DNA from: Tamarix chinensis | Taxonomy: Eukaryota > Streptophyta > Magnoliopsida > Caryophyllales > Tamaricaceae | Direction of reading: 5' to 3' | NCBI GenBank assembly: GCA_030549775.1 | Contig: CM060180.1 | Location: forward strand, 88,115,172 to 88,179,171 | Length of the DNA stretch: 64,000 bases | Shown here: in pieces, positions 12,100 through 22,969 of the stretch | Position numbering within the stretch: the stretch's first letter is position 1 | Layout: each line of letters starts with the position of its first letter | The notes under the pieces: generated by a model | The model's input: only the letters and a program-made list of their open reading frames with translations | What the model was told of the DNA's origin: nothing | Database searches by the model: none | Position numbers and translations under genes: made by a program

Positions 12100-12720
12100 T
12101 GGGAAATTTAGGGTTTCATGCGAGATAATATAATTTATGGTTTTGTATAGGAGAATCTAATTTATGGTTTTGCATGGTTTTGTGTGAGATAAATTAATCT
12201 ATTGTTTTGTATGGGAGAAGCTAATTTATGGTTTTGAATGGAAGAATCTAATTTATGGTTTCATATGGGAGAATCTAATTTGTGGTTTTGTATGGAGAAT
12301 CTAATCTATCGTGTATCATGGGAAAATCTAATCTTTGGTTTTGGTATGGACTGAATTTAGGGTTTGGTATGGATGAATCTTTGGGTTTTATATGGTTTGA
12401 ATTTAGGGTTTGGTATGGATGAATCTTTGGTTTTATATGGTTTAAATTTAGGGTCTAGTAAGGATGAATCTTTAGTTTGATATGGATTGAATTTAGGGTT
12501 TGGTATGGATGAATCTTTGGGTTTTATATGGTTTGAATCTAGGGTTTGGTATGGATGAATATTTGGTTTTGTGTGGATTGAATTTAGGGTTTTGTATGAT
12601 GGAATCTTAGGTTTTGCATGAAAGAATTTAGGGTTTCGTATGGATGGACTTAGGGTTCTGCATGAAAATTTTGAAAGGTTGCATGAGATGTATAAAGTCT
12701 GCATGGGAGTAAAATTTACG
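12100..12720 (+). repeat. TTTAGGGTTTGGTATGGATG minisatellite of copy B
   Basis: Tandem units alternate between GAATCTAATTTATGGTTTTG and ATTTAGGGTTTGGTATGG plus GATGAATCTTTGGGTTT, with periods of roughly 35 and 55-60 bases. Shorter relatives occur inverted in D (42880-42930, AAACCCTAG) and E (46080-46330, CATGCAAACCCTA). It is not telomeric DNA, although TTTAGGG occurs as a subword. Confidence 0.75.
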
Positions 12721-13219
12721 TATGAAAAGTTGATTTAGGATGTAAGGAAGGTAATGTAAGTGTTGTTTGGGTGTTTGAACACTTTGGATGAAAAATAGTA
12801 CGTAGAGCGATATAAGGGTACATAGGAGATCGAGCTAAGGTTTGCATAGACAACTAAGGTTTGTTGTGACTGCTTAGAGTTTTTGTGGTATCATGTGTAT
12901 TTGGTGATTTAAGTGTAATTATAAGGGTGGAATTTATGACTTGTGATGTGTGGAGTGTTAAAACGATTTGGGTTGTGAGAAGTTGAGTAAAAGGGGCCAC
13001 TGAGGCTTAAATTAGGGTTTTGATATAAAACCTTAGAGTGAGATGTGGAGTGGACTTGGCTGTGTAAAGTAGAGGGCCTTGACCCATATACTTAAGAGAT
13101 GGACTTCTCATGATATGATACAGATCAGTTAGAGGATAAGTGTAAAGAGAGTGAGACATGCATGTCTAGGGTGAAAGCTTTTGAATAAGATACTTAAGAT
13201 ATTAATCATGTAAAGCGAA

Positions 13220-13570
13220 AGAGTATAAAGTAGGGCCTAGACCGATCCACGGGCATAATAGTGGCCAGGTACTGCTGTATCCTAGGGACCGATCCATCGG
13301 CGTATAATAGTGGTAGGGTATGTTACCCTAGTGACCGATCCACCGGCTAAAATAGTGGGGGATCCCGAGCTCAATAAACTAAACCCTACATTTTGTTAAG
13401 ATATAGGAAGACACTAATGATTTACAGTGGAACACAGTGTGAGAAAAGGGGCCAAACCAATCCACAGACATATAATAGTGGTAGGGCATGCCCTAAGTGA
13501 CCAATCCACCGGCTAGAATAGTGGCTAGGAGCCAAAGTGCCCTGGAGACTGATCCACCAGCAAAAATAGT
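13220..13570 (+). repeat. CCAC...GTGG mini-palindrome array, copy B (6 units)
   Basis: Six units of GATCCACCGGCTA(A)AATAGTGG type occur about 40-75 bases apart, with the CCAC and GTGG arms usually intact and the interior varying. After the third unit comes CCCGAGCTCAATAAACTAAA, the conserved CTCAATAAA block. This is the largest such array in the window, equal in number to D. Confidence 0.75.
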
Positions 13571-13784
13571 GGGGTTCCCGTACACGTATAGACTTGGTAA
13601 AGAGCATGGTGTGCAAAAATCTTCAATAAGAGATTAATTAAATAATTAATTTAGTTTATAATTGGGCATTTGTACCTTTACCTAGATGGTCACATGCATT
13701 TATATTATCATGATTATACTCTTTTATTCTTGTGCATTATTTATGTGAGTTTATGTGTTGGCCTTAGTGTTCGGTTACCTTACT

Positions 13785-13801
13785 CAATACATAGCGTATT
13801 G
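13785..13801 (+). other. Short hairpin CAATAC/GTATTG in LTR copy B
   Basis: CAATACATAGCGTATTG is a 6-bp stem with a 5-base loop. Relative to copies A and D (CAGTAC/GTACTG) both the third base and its partner have changed, which preserves pairing. It is followed by CACCCTTTTCATGGGTG, a second small stem shared with D and E. Confidence 0.6.
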
Positions 13802-14206
13802 ATCACCCTTTTCATGGGTGCTGCTCATTTCCACGAGTAGTATGCCCTTTCTGACTTTGTGCAAGTGGGAGAGACATCAGTAGGGGCTAAATGTTGAGCT
13901 TGTGTTTTAGTTCAAAGTTCGAGAGTGTCATGGTCGTATTTTCTCTTCATGCGATTTTATTTCATTATGTCATTTATTTTGTATCGCATTTATTCTTTTT
14001 TATTTATTACTTTGCATTAAGTATTTCACTTAAACCTTTTATCGATTGTAAGAATATTTCCTCCGACGAATTTTGATTTCGCACTCTGATCTCTATGTTA
14101 TTATTGACTGTAAACTTTTATGCATACTCTCATTTCTATGTTATGATGTTTTTAATGCATTTTATGAACTCTTGGTTTAAGCATGAAAATAATTTTTTTA
14201 GCCTTA

Positions 14207-14256
14207 GCACTTAGTACTAAAACAGTCGAAGTGAACCGGTCTGGTACTAAGTGTGG
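14207..14256 (+). other. Long terminal hairpin of LTR copy B
   Basis: GCACTTAGTACTAAAAC pairs with CCGGTCTGGTACTAAGTGT, about 90 bases before the end at 14345. The outer arms CACTTAGTAC and GTACTAAGTG are perfectly complementary in this copy; the inner part pairs less well than in A. Confidence 0.6.
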
Positions 14257-14345
14257 CATTAATATCCCCATAATTTACAGGTTTTTGAATTTTAAATTCT
14301 TTCACTTTTTTAAATAAAAAAAAGTAGTAAATTTTGGGGTGTACA

Positions 14346-15837
14346 GTATTTTTCAAATGTTCATGCACTATTAAAACATTGGCATACATATTCATATAGA
14401 ATTAGTAAGAAAAATCACATAATGAGCAATTGAAATCTTCGTTTGTCAAAATTTAATACACCTATGACCATAACATTTGCTAGAGGTCACTTTTATTGCT
14501 CTCGCATAGTTTATTTTATTTGCATGTAAGCTTGTTGGGTGGGTACAAAAGTTCCACATATGTAAATAAGAGAAAATTATACCAATATATAAATATAGTA
14601 AGTTACTCCTATCACCAATTTATTTTAAGATAAAACCTTAGTTGGTATAATAAATAGATATGGTATAAGAATTTTTTTCCTAATCAAAGTTTAGTCTAGG
14701 TACAGTTTTCATCCCAAGTGCACTGCAGCCGTGGATGTTTTAGTGAGGAGGTTAATCACAAGGAACGTGCCGCAGCCTGTCGCGGTTGCGGACATTCCCA
14801 AGAGACGGGTTAATTAGACGCCAACTTATACGGCATTACCTAGATCAACAATATTTTTGTTAACAAACAAGCAAGCCTACCCGAGTCCTTGACGGCCCCC
14901 TTTTAATATCGTCATGATAAGGACCAACACAACTCCACTTTCTTCTCAACTAAATTGTATTGCGACTTTATCATCTTCAACTAATTTTTTGGTCCTCAAC
15001 AATCTCATTCAATTTTTATTATATGTCATATTATTTGCAAGAAGTCTATCGTATTGCATCTGACTTCCTCGTATCTCCACAAAACCAAAAAAGCAAAAGC
15101 ATATGAAAAATGTGGCACTTTCTATAAATAATATTGAAGGCATGGAAATCGCATATGTATGCAAGCCGACGAATCATACTGTTCCAATTCCATAAATAAT
15201 TACTTTCCTTTAGAGAAGAAGTAGCCGAAGAAGCGGTAGAATGTGATGTGGAGTGCGACGGAAGTAATAACTTTTGCAAAAGTTTGGTCACTTATCCCCC
15301 CGTCCCCGGCTGCTTTGTCCTTGATTGTTAATTTATGTACACATCATTCATCGATGACCACAAGCAATATCAAAGTGAAGTTCCAGAATGCATTTGGCTT
15401 TTCTGACTCACCCCCGGCTATCTACAGCAAATAAAAACTTCAGATTTATATATCCCATCCCTTTTAGCTAAAACTAATTTATAACCCAGGAAAAAGAGAG
15501 GATGAAGAACATAATTTGCCTTTTCTGATGATACAAGGAATTATAAACGCCGATCAGCTGCCGTTGACATTACTATAAAATGCGCAATATTTATATAGCT
15601 GTTGGTCTCAATCCCAATTGTGGTTTTACCCAAAAAAAAAGAAAAGAAAAAAAACACCCAACGCTTCATAAGATTCCACATATTAATTCTTGTAGTTTTT
15701 TAAAGCAAAAAATATCACTGAAAATGCGGTCAAAGTATCTCCCGATACCATGTTTCTGCCTACATTATCTGTACAAAAGGAAAACAAAATAAAATAACGT
15801 CACCATCACCCTTTATATGCCTACCGTAGAATCTCAA
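14346..15837. other. Low-copy intergenic DNA downstream of the ATL4-like gene
   Basis: This stretch lacks recognisable transposon structure. A slightly GC-rich patch at 14700-14830 (with GTGCCGCAGCCTGTCGCGG) stands out but has no long open frame. The short ORFs on both strands have no recognisable domain. It contains the transcript end of the minus-strand ATL4-like gene somewhere to the left of 15838; I could not place the polyadenylation site. Confidence 0.5.
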
Positions 15838-17010
15838 TTATACCCCAGACAACCACCTGAACATTTCGCCGATCTCATCACCGAGCCGGCTCGCTTCCAA
15901 ATCTGAGTCACGAATTCCTTCCGTCGTAGTCCTCCGGCTACTACCAGTGAAAAACCTCCCCGAACTCCGTAAAGAAGAGGAGAGAGAAAACGAGGCCGTC
16001 CAGCCTAGTCTATCAACGTAGTCTCTCAACCAACTCCTTCCGACTGTACCACCGCCTGCCATTTCAGCCGTAAAGTTCTGCCCTGGCATGTCCGTCATTC
16101 TCCCTCCTCCAGCCTCAGTAGTTTGTCCTCCTTCATCATTCTTTTCAGCTCCATTGCCATTATAATCAGAAGCTCGGCGAGTTGACGACGCCACCGTGAC
16201 CTCAGACAACAAATCATCCACTATATAGTCAAAGGAGCCAATGGAATAAGACCGATTTTGTTGTTCGCCTGAAGAGTCGGTAGGCAGTCGACGACGACTG
16301 ACATTTCCGATCTCAACTCGAAAACTCCCGCTTCGATGACCCGAGGACATCGTCGCCGACGTCGTTCTTAATAACTTAGACATGACATCGGATTCCGAAG
16401 TGAAAATCGATGATCTGCAGAGAGGACAGGTTTGATTCGTCGCGAGCCATGTGTCGATGCAATCAGCATGGAAGGCATGACAGCAGATCGGAAGGAGACG
16501 AAGCTGATCATGAGGCTCGAATTTGGAAAGACAGACGGCGCAGTCACCAGAGTTGGTTGTGTTACGACCATTAGTGATGGAAGCGAAGGTGAATAGGGGA
16601 AGAGAGTTGATGAACGAACTCTTCTCTTCCGGCACGACGCGACTGCTGTTGCTATTGTGCTGGTTACGGTGATTATTATTATTATTATTATGCATATGGT
16701 GACGGCGGTGGTGATGATGAACAGGATCAAACACGTCCTCGGCAGGGGAAGAACGGCGACAGTGACGGTTCATAAAGCGAAGTAGGAGGTACAGCGAAGC
16801 TGAGACGATGATAGCAGTTGCTAGAACGAGGACCGTAATGATAATGCTGGGGCTGAGATTGTCGGTGCCGGTCGACGACGACGACGAAGTGACGTCGGCG
16901 TTATTATGATTACCAGTATTGCCACTGTCAAGCACATGAGGCAAATTGTTCTGCTGGAGAACCGGGTATGGTGGCGGAGGAGCGGAGAACACGGCGTCGC
17001 GGCGAAGCAT
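15838..17010 (-). CDS. ATL4: ATL4-like RING-H2 E3 ubiquitin-protein ligase
   Basis: A single uninterrupted frame of 390 residues, consistent with the mostly intronless ATL family. Residues 55-79 form one hydrophobic membrane segment near the N-terminus (IIITVLVLATAIIVSASLYL). A His/Asn-rich linker (about 98-122) follows, then SLPLFTF where other ATLs have the GLD motif. The RING-H2 spans 157-198: C157, C160, C176, H178, H181, C184, C195 and C198, with the W188 expected for E2 contact. The tail keeps motifs I recall from Arabidopsis ATL4: RVEIGNVSRRR, RSYSIGSFDYIVDD (253-266), SWLRDYVDRL, RSSGRFFTGSSRR and the terminal EMFRWLSGV. The family transfers ubiquitin to substrates from a membrane; the substrate here is unknown. 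The start is the first ATG after a purine/pyrimidine-rich leader. Paralogy within ATL4 relatives is unresolved. Confidence 0.95.
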   Translation of the reverse strand: MLRRDAVFSAPPPPYPVLQQNNLPHVLDSGNTGNHNNADVTSSSSSTGTDNLSPSIIITVLVLATAIIVSASLYLLLRFMNRHCRRSSPAEDVFDPVHHHHRRHHMHNNNNNNHRNQHNSNSSRVVPEEKSSFINSLPLFTFASITNGRNTTNSGDCAVCLSKFEPHDQLRLLPICCHAFHADCIDTWLATNQTCPLCRSSIFTSESDVMSKLLRTTSATMSSGHRSGSFRVEIGNVSRRRLPTDSSGEQQNRSYSIGSFDYIVDDLLSEVTVASSTRRASDYNGNGAEKNDEGGQTTEAGGGRMTDMPGQNFTAEMAGGGTVGRSWLRDYVDRLGWTASFSLSSSLRSSGRFFTGSSRRTTTEGIRDSDLEASRLGDEIGEMFRWLSGV

Positions 17011-17190
17011 TTTGAATAAGGCAGAGACAGAAGAGATGGGAAGAGAGAGAGGGAGAGAGGGGGGAGAGAGGAAAATAAGGAGGACGGAGACAGGTAAAAC
17101 CTAATGAAATTTAATGCGGGCTGAGGAAGGAGTGAAGAGGTAGGGAGGCAGTAGGGAGGGAGGAGGAGGTGGCCTTTAATGGGGTTGGAT
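17011..17190 (-). promoter_or_regulatory. Pyrimidine-rich 5' leader/core promoter region of the ATL4-like gene
   Basis: On the gene's strand this is a run of CT and CCT repeats (plus strand GAGAGAGAGGGAGAGAGGGG around 17045-17070 and GGGAGGCAGTAGGGAGGG near 17140). Such Y-patch or CT-rich leaders are common near plant transcription starts. I see no convincing TATA box at a suitable distance, so the start site is undetermined. Confidence 0.45.
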
Positions 17191-18126
17191 AAACGATTCT
17201 CGTTTGGGTTTGGGTTGAGGTTGGTATTTTGGTACCAAATCCTTAAATTAAATAATTAATAACTTTTTAAATGCAGCGTGATTTTGTTTCCTATTTTCCT
17301 CGAGAGTGTTTTACTGATCGAATTATCTGTCACACGCTTAGCACGTGACTTTGTTGAGTGGCATTAGGCGATAATTGATTAAACAATTCGTCGGTTCACA
17401 ATCACAAAAATAAATTATTGATCCGACACGCTGATATGAACCATGCACCCGTATAACCATTTATCCTCAGAATGTACATATCATTCTCAAATAGCGTGTG
17501 CTTCCAATTAATAATTAAAATTTATTGTAGTTTGATAATGTTATTAAGGTTTTAATTACTTTCTGTTTATGTTGGGTCAGTGTTAATATGGATTGCCTTG
17601 CCTATCATATCATAATAATTATAATATATCAATTTTACATTTATTGATTAACTAAATTAACTCTATTTTTATTTTCAAAGATTACAAATATGTTGGCCAT
17701 AGATGTTGTAGTATATAAGATTAGGGGATATTAATTTTTTGACACAAATTAATAGGTGCCTAGTTCATATACCGTGTAAGAAATTCTATTATTGATTTTG
17801 TATAAAGATGGTATATTATTACAAGTAAAATAAACTAATACGTACAAGAAAAATATAACAATCCTAATTTTTTTTATATAAGTTATAAAATTGATCTAAT
17901 CTTATTCAAATACGCAATCTTAAAAACTTTCCAAATGTATTTAAAATTATATTAATATAAATAAAATAGTTTTGATTTTAAAAATGAGTTGAAAAATGGG
18001 GAAAGCATGAGTTGTAAGGAAATTGAGTTATCATCCAAGAAAAATCAAACAGCTAATTTATGAAAATTAGTTAACGGGTCTGCTAAGAAGTTTATGTGCT
18101 TTCTAGTTTTGTTTTTATTCTTGTTC
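17191..18126. other. AT-rich intergenic DNA upstream of the ATL4-like gene
   Basis: Ordinary A/T-rich sequence, with no ORF longer than about 40 codons and no repeat structure I could recognise. It separates the gene from the CACTA transposon and probably includes distal promoter elements. CACACGCTTAGCACGTGAC at about 17331 contains a CACGTG G-box core, the only known cis-element I would point to. Confidence 0.4.
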
Positions 18127-18440
18127 TACTACTACAGAACCAAACATTAAAGATGCCACATAAATAACAGTTTGATCGAAATCGTTGATAAAAACATGAA
18201 TATTTGGGGGCGAAAATGCGATACAAGTTTTAATAGTGGTTCTATATATTAACCATTATTAAAATTAAATCAACGCTTGTTTTGATAACGGATTTAAATT
18301 AACTGTTACCAAAATTGAAATGCTGCGAAGTTTTAATCATGGTTATTTTTAGAACCGTCATTAAAACATGTTTTGATAACGGTTAGATCCAGAACCCTTA
18401 TTAAAAATTACAAATTAAACACCGCTCCCTTCTTTCTCGC
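18127..18440 (+). repeat. CACTA left subterminal repeat region
   Basis: Several degenerate copies of a motif around GTTTTAATAGTGGTT and its inverse AACCATTATTAAAA are interspersed with TTTTGATAACGGTTA. Comparable motifs occur near the other end (28900-29026 and 34277-34427). CACTA elements carry such clustered subterminal motifs as transposase-binding sites; that role is inferred from the family. Confidence 0.55.
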
Positions 18441-19138
18441 TCATTTACATCTCTTACAGAAACTTTAAATATGATTTTCTCTCAATTACTCTCAATGCTC
18501 ATCTTTATCTGGCCTAATAATAGTCCTCATTTTGCCATTGTGTATCTGTCATGCCTTCCTCTTGCTTGTCAATGGTCATTTTTCATCTCCTCTTGTTGTT
18601 GTCTTATTTTTTATGTATTTCTTGCCCTAGTCACACATCCCATCTACCCAACCTCCCATAGCCTTTCAAAATGTTTGTTTGTCCATTACGTATGTTATTG
18701 TCTGTATGATATATGTTTGTTGTTGTTTTGTTGGCATTTGTTGTTGTTTGTTGATGTGTTGTTATGGATTTTGGTTTTCCTCTCTATATGTTTATGCATG
18801 CATAATAATATTGATGCCTTTGATATTAATGAAAAAAACTAGTTTTGCTAGCATTAGAGACACATATTTTATAATTTAAAATGTTAGACAACAATCTTAT
18901 AAATATGATTTAGTGGTTGTTCTCTTTTATAGGTAGTATACTAGTGAGATAGCGCATTTGCCTATTATGTACTTTTCTCCAGCATATTTGTGCATGACAC
19001 CCAATTTAGATTTCCAAAGTCATGTCACATGGTTATACAAGGAGCTTTGTCGATTATTCTTGAGCAGGTTATACTATGATCTATTCCATTTTAGATCATG
19101 TCATTTGCTTTTAACATTTCATCAGATTAAGCCTTAGT

Positions 19139-19386
19139 CAGGGGCATTAGCTAATTCTTTTGATTTATTTATTGGCCATACCAATGCACCGCACCCACAA
19201 TTTTTTGAGGTTGAGGTTTTTGTGAAGGATTATGATTGTATTGCTAGAGAGTGGATGATCATAGATGATGAGTGGAGGTTTTGTCAAAGCTTACCCTCGA
19301 GTATCCACCCTAATTATGCTAGAGTATTTGTTAGTGAAATCTCCATTGATGATGTCTGGGAGTTGATGACATATCAAGAAAACTGA
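19139..19386 (+). pseudogene. Unrecognised 82-codon open segment inside the CACTA element
   Basis: Between a stop near 19136 and the TGA at 19384 the frame is open and acidic, with a non-repetitive composition (segments such as FEVEVFVKDYDCIAREWM and IIDDEWRFCQ). It sits between the left subterminal repeats and TNP2 and has no obvious ATG of its own. It may be a remnant of the element's first gene or a fragment of a captured host gene. I do not recognise a domain. Confidence 0.35.
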
Positions 19387-20181
19387 ACTATGAGAGTAAT
19401 GGGTTCTAGTCGCCCAAGGCAAGGCTATTGATAAATTTTATAAGATGGTTAGGGGGTATTGTTAGTTAGTTTTTTGGGTTGTAACAAACTTTTGATGTAT
19501 ATATTGTTGCTATTGTCCTAGTGTTTTTCTTAGTTTTTGGGTATTGTTCTAAACATGTAATATTTGTAACCCTTGTATAAATATTTAATATGTATATACA
19601 TATGAACTTTTTCTAAGCAAGAACAATTTGTGTATTGCTCTATTTTATGCCCTTGTTTATATATATAACCTCAAAATAACATGATATACATTATACAACT
19701 GTGAATTCTGTCTAAGCATTAGCAATATGTGAATTAGTTTCTTGAAGTAAATTGATTTGTAATAATATTTTTTGTTGGATATATAGATTAAAAAATAATG
19801 GATTGAAAATGGATGTCTATAAATCGTTTGTCTAAAAAATATGACAAATGAGTTGAATTTTTCATCAACATTGGGACAGAACATGCTCGAGATGCTATTA
19901 GAATAGTCCATCCTTATTTGAATTGTGTTTATATTTAATGTGTCAATACTAATGAATTAAGAGATCATTTATTTTTTATATATAATTGATACGAGTTACA
20001 ATCATTGGATATGACCAGGTGAGATAGAGTCTAAATATAATAAGGAAGGTAGGAGAGATAGTAGGGGATCATTTGACAACAATGAGGGTGATTCGTTAGT
20101 GGAGATGACTTGGAAGGATAAGGAAAAGCGTTTGACATTGTACAAAAATGTTCGACCAGTTAGAGTGACTCAGAAAAAACT

Positions 20182-22150
20182 TTGTACAATAATTGTAATA
20201 GTTTTACTATATTATCTACTACTTTAAGGTCGTACAATTTGAAAGCATGTAATAGATGGAGTGGTAAGACTTTTACAAAATTATTATTACTTGTGAAAGG
20301 AATGCACCCCAAAGATAATGTTCTAACCAATTGTGCCTATGAAGCAGAGAAGGTCCTTTCATCTATGGGTATGTGTTATAAGAAAATACATGCATGCTCT
20401 CATGATTGTATATTATTTTGCAATGAATATGCATGTTTATATTATTGTCCTAATGAATAATGTAAAGCACCACGATATAAGAAGAATAAGATACCAGCAA
20501 AGGTATTATGGTATTTTCCTATAAGACTAATATTCAGGCAAATGTTTAGTGATGTCCAAGATGTGAAGAACTTGAGATGACATGCTAATGAGAAGGTAGA
20601 TGAAAGGCTTTTGAGACATCCATCTGACTCTCCATAATAGATGATGATTGATGGCTTATTTTTTGAATTTGTCGAATAACCAAGAAACTTGTGCCTTGTA
20701 CATTATGCGGATGGTATGAATCCACACAATCAATGAACATACAGTATTTTACTGGTGATTTTAGTTATATATAATCTATCGTTGTATATCTACATGAGCC
20801 GCAAGTATATGATGCTATCTTTACTCACTTCAGGGCTAAACCAACTGGGGAATGATATTGATATTTATTTTAAGCCTTTGATTGATGATTTGAATTTATT
20901 ATAGAACATGAGTGTTGAATGTTTGATGGTTATGGTGAGGATAGTTTCACTTCGAGAGCAATGTTATTTATACTATAAGAATTTTTTAGGCATATGATAA
21001 TAGGTTATAGTGTGAAAGGCCATTATGCATGCCCAATATGTAAGAATACTACTTTATTTGTTTGGCTAATGCACGATTGGAAGAATATTTTTCTCAAGCA
21101 TTATAGATTTTTACCAAGGGATCATCATTATTATAGGTAAAGGAATGCATTCAATAAGAAAACTAAAATAAAGGCATGCACCAATCCAGTTGCTAGGCAC
21201 ACAAGTGTATATGAAGATAAAACATTTAGAGGTGTTGTTTGGTAAAGAAGTATAAAGATAAGCCTTCATCATTTTGGTAGAAGAAGATGTCTATGTTCTT
21301 CAACCTTTCATATTAGGAATCACTATACATGAAGTATGCCCTTGAGAAAAATATTTGTGATAGCCTTATTGGTACGTTACTTAATGTTCCACAAAAAACT
21401 AAAGATGACATCAATTATTGACTGGATATTGAAGAAATGGTCATTAGGCATGAATTAGTACCATAAGACAATGGAAGAAAAACTTATTTACCACCGACTT
21501 GCTATACTTTCTCTATAAAGGATAAAATTGTATTTTGTGAATCGTTTAATAGTGTCAAGGATCTGGAAGGGTATTATTAAAATTTTATAACCCTAGTTTT
21601 GATAAAAGAGTTGAAACTAATCAACATGAAGTCTCATGATTGTCATATTTTGATACAACTTTTGGTATTAATAGCCATACATGGAATTTTACTAAAGTGT
21701 TTTTGAAATGCTATCACTGGGGTTTGCTAGTTCTTTAATGCATTATACTCCAAATTCATAAACTCTAATAGTTTGGATGTCTTGTAAAGAGGAATTGTGA
21801 CCACTTTATGCTAGCTTGAAATGTATTTTCCTCCCTCATTCTTTAAAATTTGACTACATATAACCGTTTAATTGGTTTATGAGGTAAAAATGTTAGGACC
21901 TATTCCTGGGCACTAAATGTGCCCCTGTGAACCATTTATGATGTTGATGAATGGTTACATGAAGAAATGATATCGACTAAAAGAATGCATTATTGAGAGT
22001 TACCTAGTAGAAGAGGCAATTGAATTTTGTATAAATTACTTGTCAAAGCTAAAGCTATTGGTATTACTAAGTCTTAACATGCATGAAAAGTTAAAGGACA
22101 AGTTATTAGGGAAAAATAATTTGGGCAAGTAGACCCTAACATGCTCCATA
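20182..22150 (+). pseudogene. CACTA transposase TNP2 (transposase_21) with DUF4218, multiply broken
   Basis: The N-terminal part is open from 20182 to 20460 and reads like the TNP2 start, with YEAEKVLSSMGMCYKKIHAC then HDCILFCNEYACLYYCPNE. Later fragments keep the family order: LRHPSDSP (about 20605), MLSLLTSGLNQLGNDIDIY (about 20810-20870), YSVKGHYACPICKNTTLF (21010), HYRFLPRDHHYYR (21100), EKNICDSLIGTLLNVP (21335), TYLPPTCYTFSIKDK (21485), then the DUF4218-like SHDCHILIQLLVL (21640) and GPIPGH...EEAIEFC (21900-22035). It would catalyse excision and insertion of the element at its TIRs. At least ten stops or frameshifts make it inactive. Confidence 0.85.
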
Positions 22151-22589
22151 AAGTACATATCTACATATCTCATAACAGTGATGATGTTCAGCCATATATC
22201 GAAGAACATTTGGATTCTTTGAGAATTGAAAATCCATCAAAAACTAAGAAGTAGGTAATTGATAAACATAATCATTCATCCATATATTGGCTAAGATGCC
22301 ACATCATTCTGCTTATTGGAAATTCCCCAATATCTATTTCTATAGTCCTACATTGTTTATCCCAAAGGCCCCAATATGAAGTGTTCTCATATGCTAGCTA
22401 TGCTATCAATGGATATACTTTTTACATGAAACAAAAGATGAGAAGAGTACAATGTAGAATAGTAAAGTGAATTTAGTGGCTGAGGCAATGCATATTGCTA
22501 GTACGAAGGATAAGAATCTAACAGATGCAAATATGAATTATTATGATGTCATTGAATAGATTTGTAAGCTAGATTACACTATGTTTAAA

Positions 22590-22800
22590 GTACCTATTTT
22601 CAAGTGAAGATAGGTTAATAATAGTCATGGGGTTAGTTATGAATATGGGTTCACATTAGTAGATCTCAATAGGGTAGGGTATAAACAAGACCTATTCATC
22701 TTAGCATCACAAGCAACACAAGTTTTCTTTGTCACTAATCTTACCAATAAATGACGACCTATAGTTTTAGCCATGAAAAAAAAAGAACTATAAATGATTG
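22590..22800 (+). pseudogene. DUF4216 region of CACTA transposase gene
   Basis: The frame reads VPIFKWR.VNNSHGVSYEYG, then FTLVDLNRVGYKQDLFILAS and QATQVFFVTN. This is the typical FGFTLVDFNR-GYK-DPFILASQA-QVFYV signature of the DUF4216 domain that follows TNP2/DUF4218 in plant CACTA elements. Stops occur in the W-VNN linker and after TNLTNK. Together with the upstream TNP2 it forms one decayed gene. Confidence 0.8.
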
Positions 22801-22969
22801 TGACGATGAAAGTGATGCCAATTGGGAAAAAGAGTGTGCAAAAGTAGTGCAAGCAAGTCAATCATTGATAAATGATAAAAATGCACTATTGAGGAGGAAA
22901 TATATCTAAGGGATGATTATCGTGAAGTAATATATATATCATTTCATGAAACCAGTCAAAAAGGAGGGA

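Larger units (their letters stand above)
9840..14345 (+). mobile_element. Giant LTR copy B (TTA-microsatellite subtype), 5' end missing
   Basis: It begins directly after the GTGTTACA end of copy A, inside a pyrimidine tract (9840-10640). It continues through a (TTA)n region, the conserved AGGAGGCGTAGAAGCATGC block at about 11745, a TAGGGTTT-type minisatellite, six CCAC...GTGG units, the CAATAC hairpin, the long hairpin and the end GGGGTGTACA. The same order appears reversed in D and E. The usual TGTAACACCC start and AT-rich leader are absent; either A inserted into B and B's 5' end was lost, or A and B recombined. No target-site duplication was seen. Confidence 0.7.

Noticed and set aside
12340..12700. 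Interstitial telomere repeat (TTTAGGG)
   Set aside because: TTTAGGG occurs once per 55-60 base unit inside a longer minisatellite, not in tandem.
13220..13570. Regularly spaced short repeats reminiscent of a CRISPR array
   Set aside because: Units are degenerate and palindromic, spacing varies, and they sit inside a plant LTR.
14700..14830. GC-rich patch as a possible RNA gene
   Set aside because: No tRNA boxes, no recognisable fold and no coding frame.
18471..18842. 123-codon Cys/Leu-rich ORF, transmembrane-like
   Set aside because: T-rich sequence in the CACTA leader yields hydrophobic codons in several frames; no domain and overlapping frames look alike.
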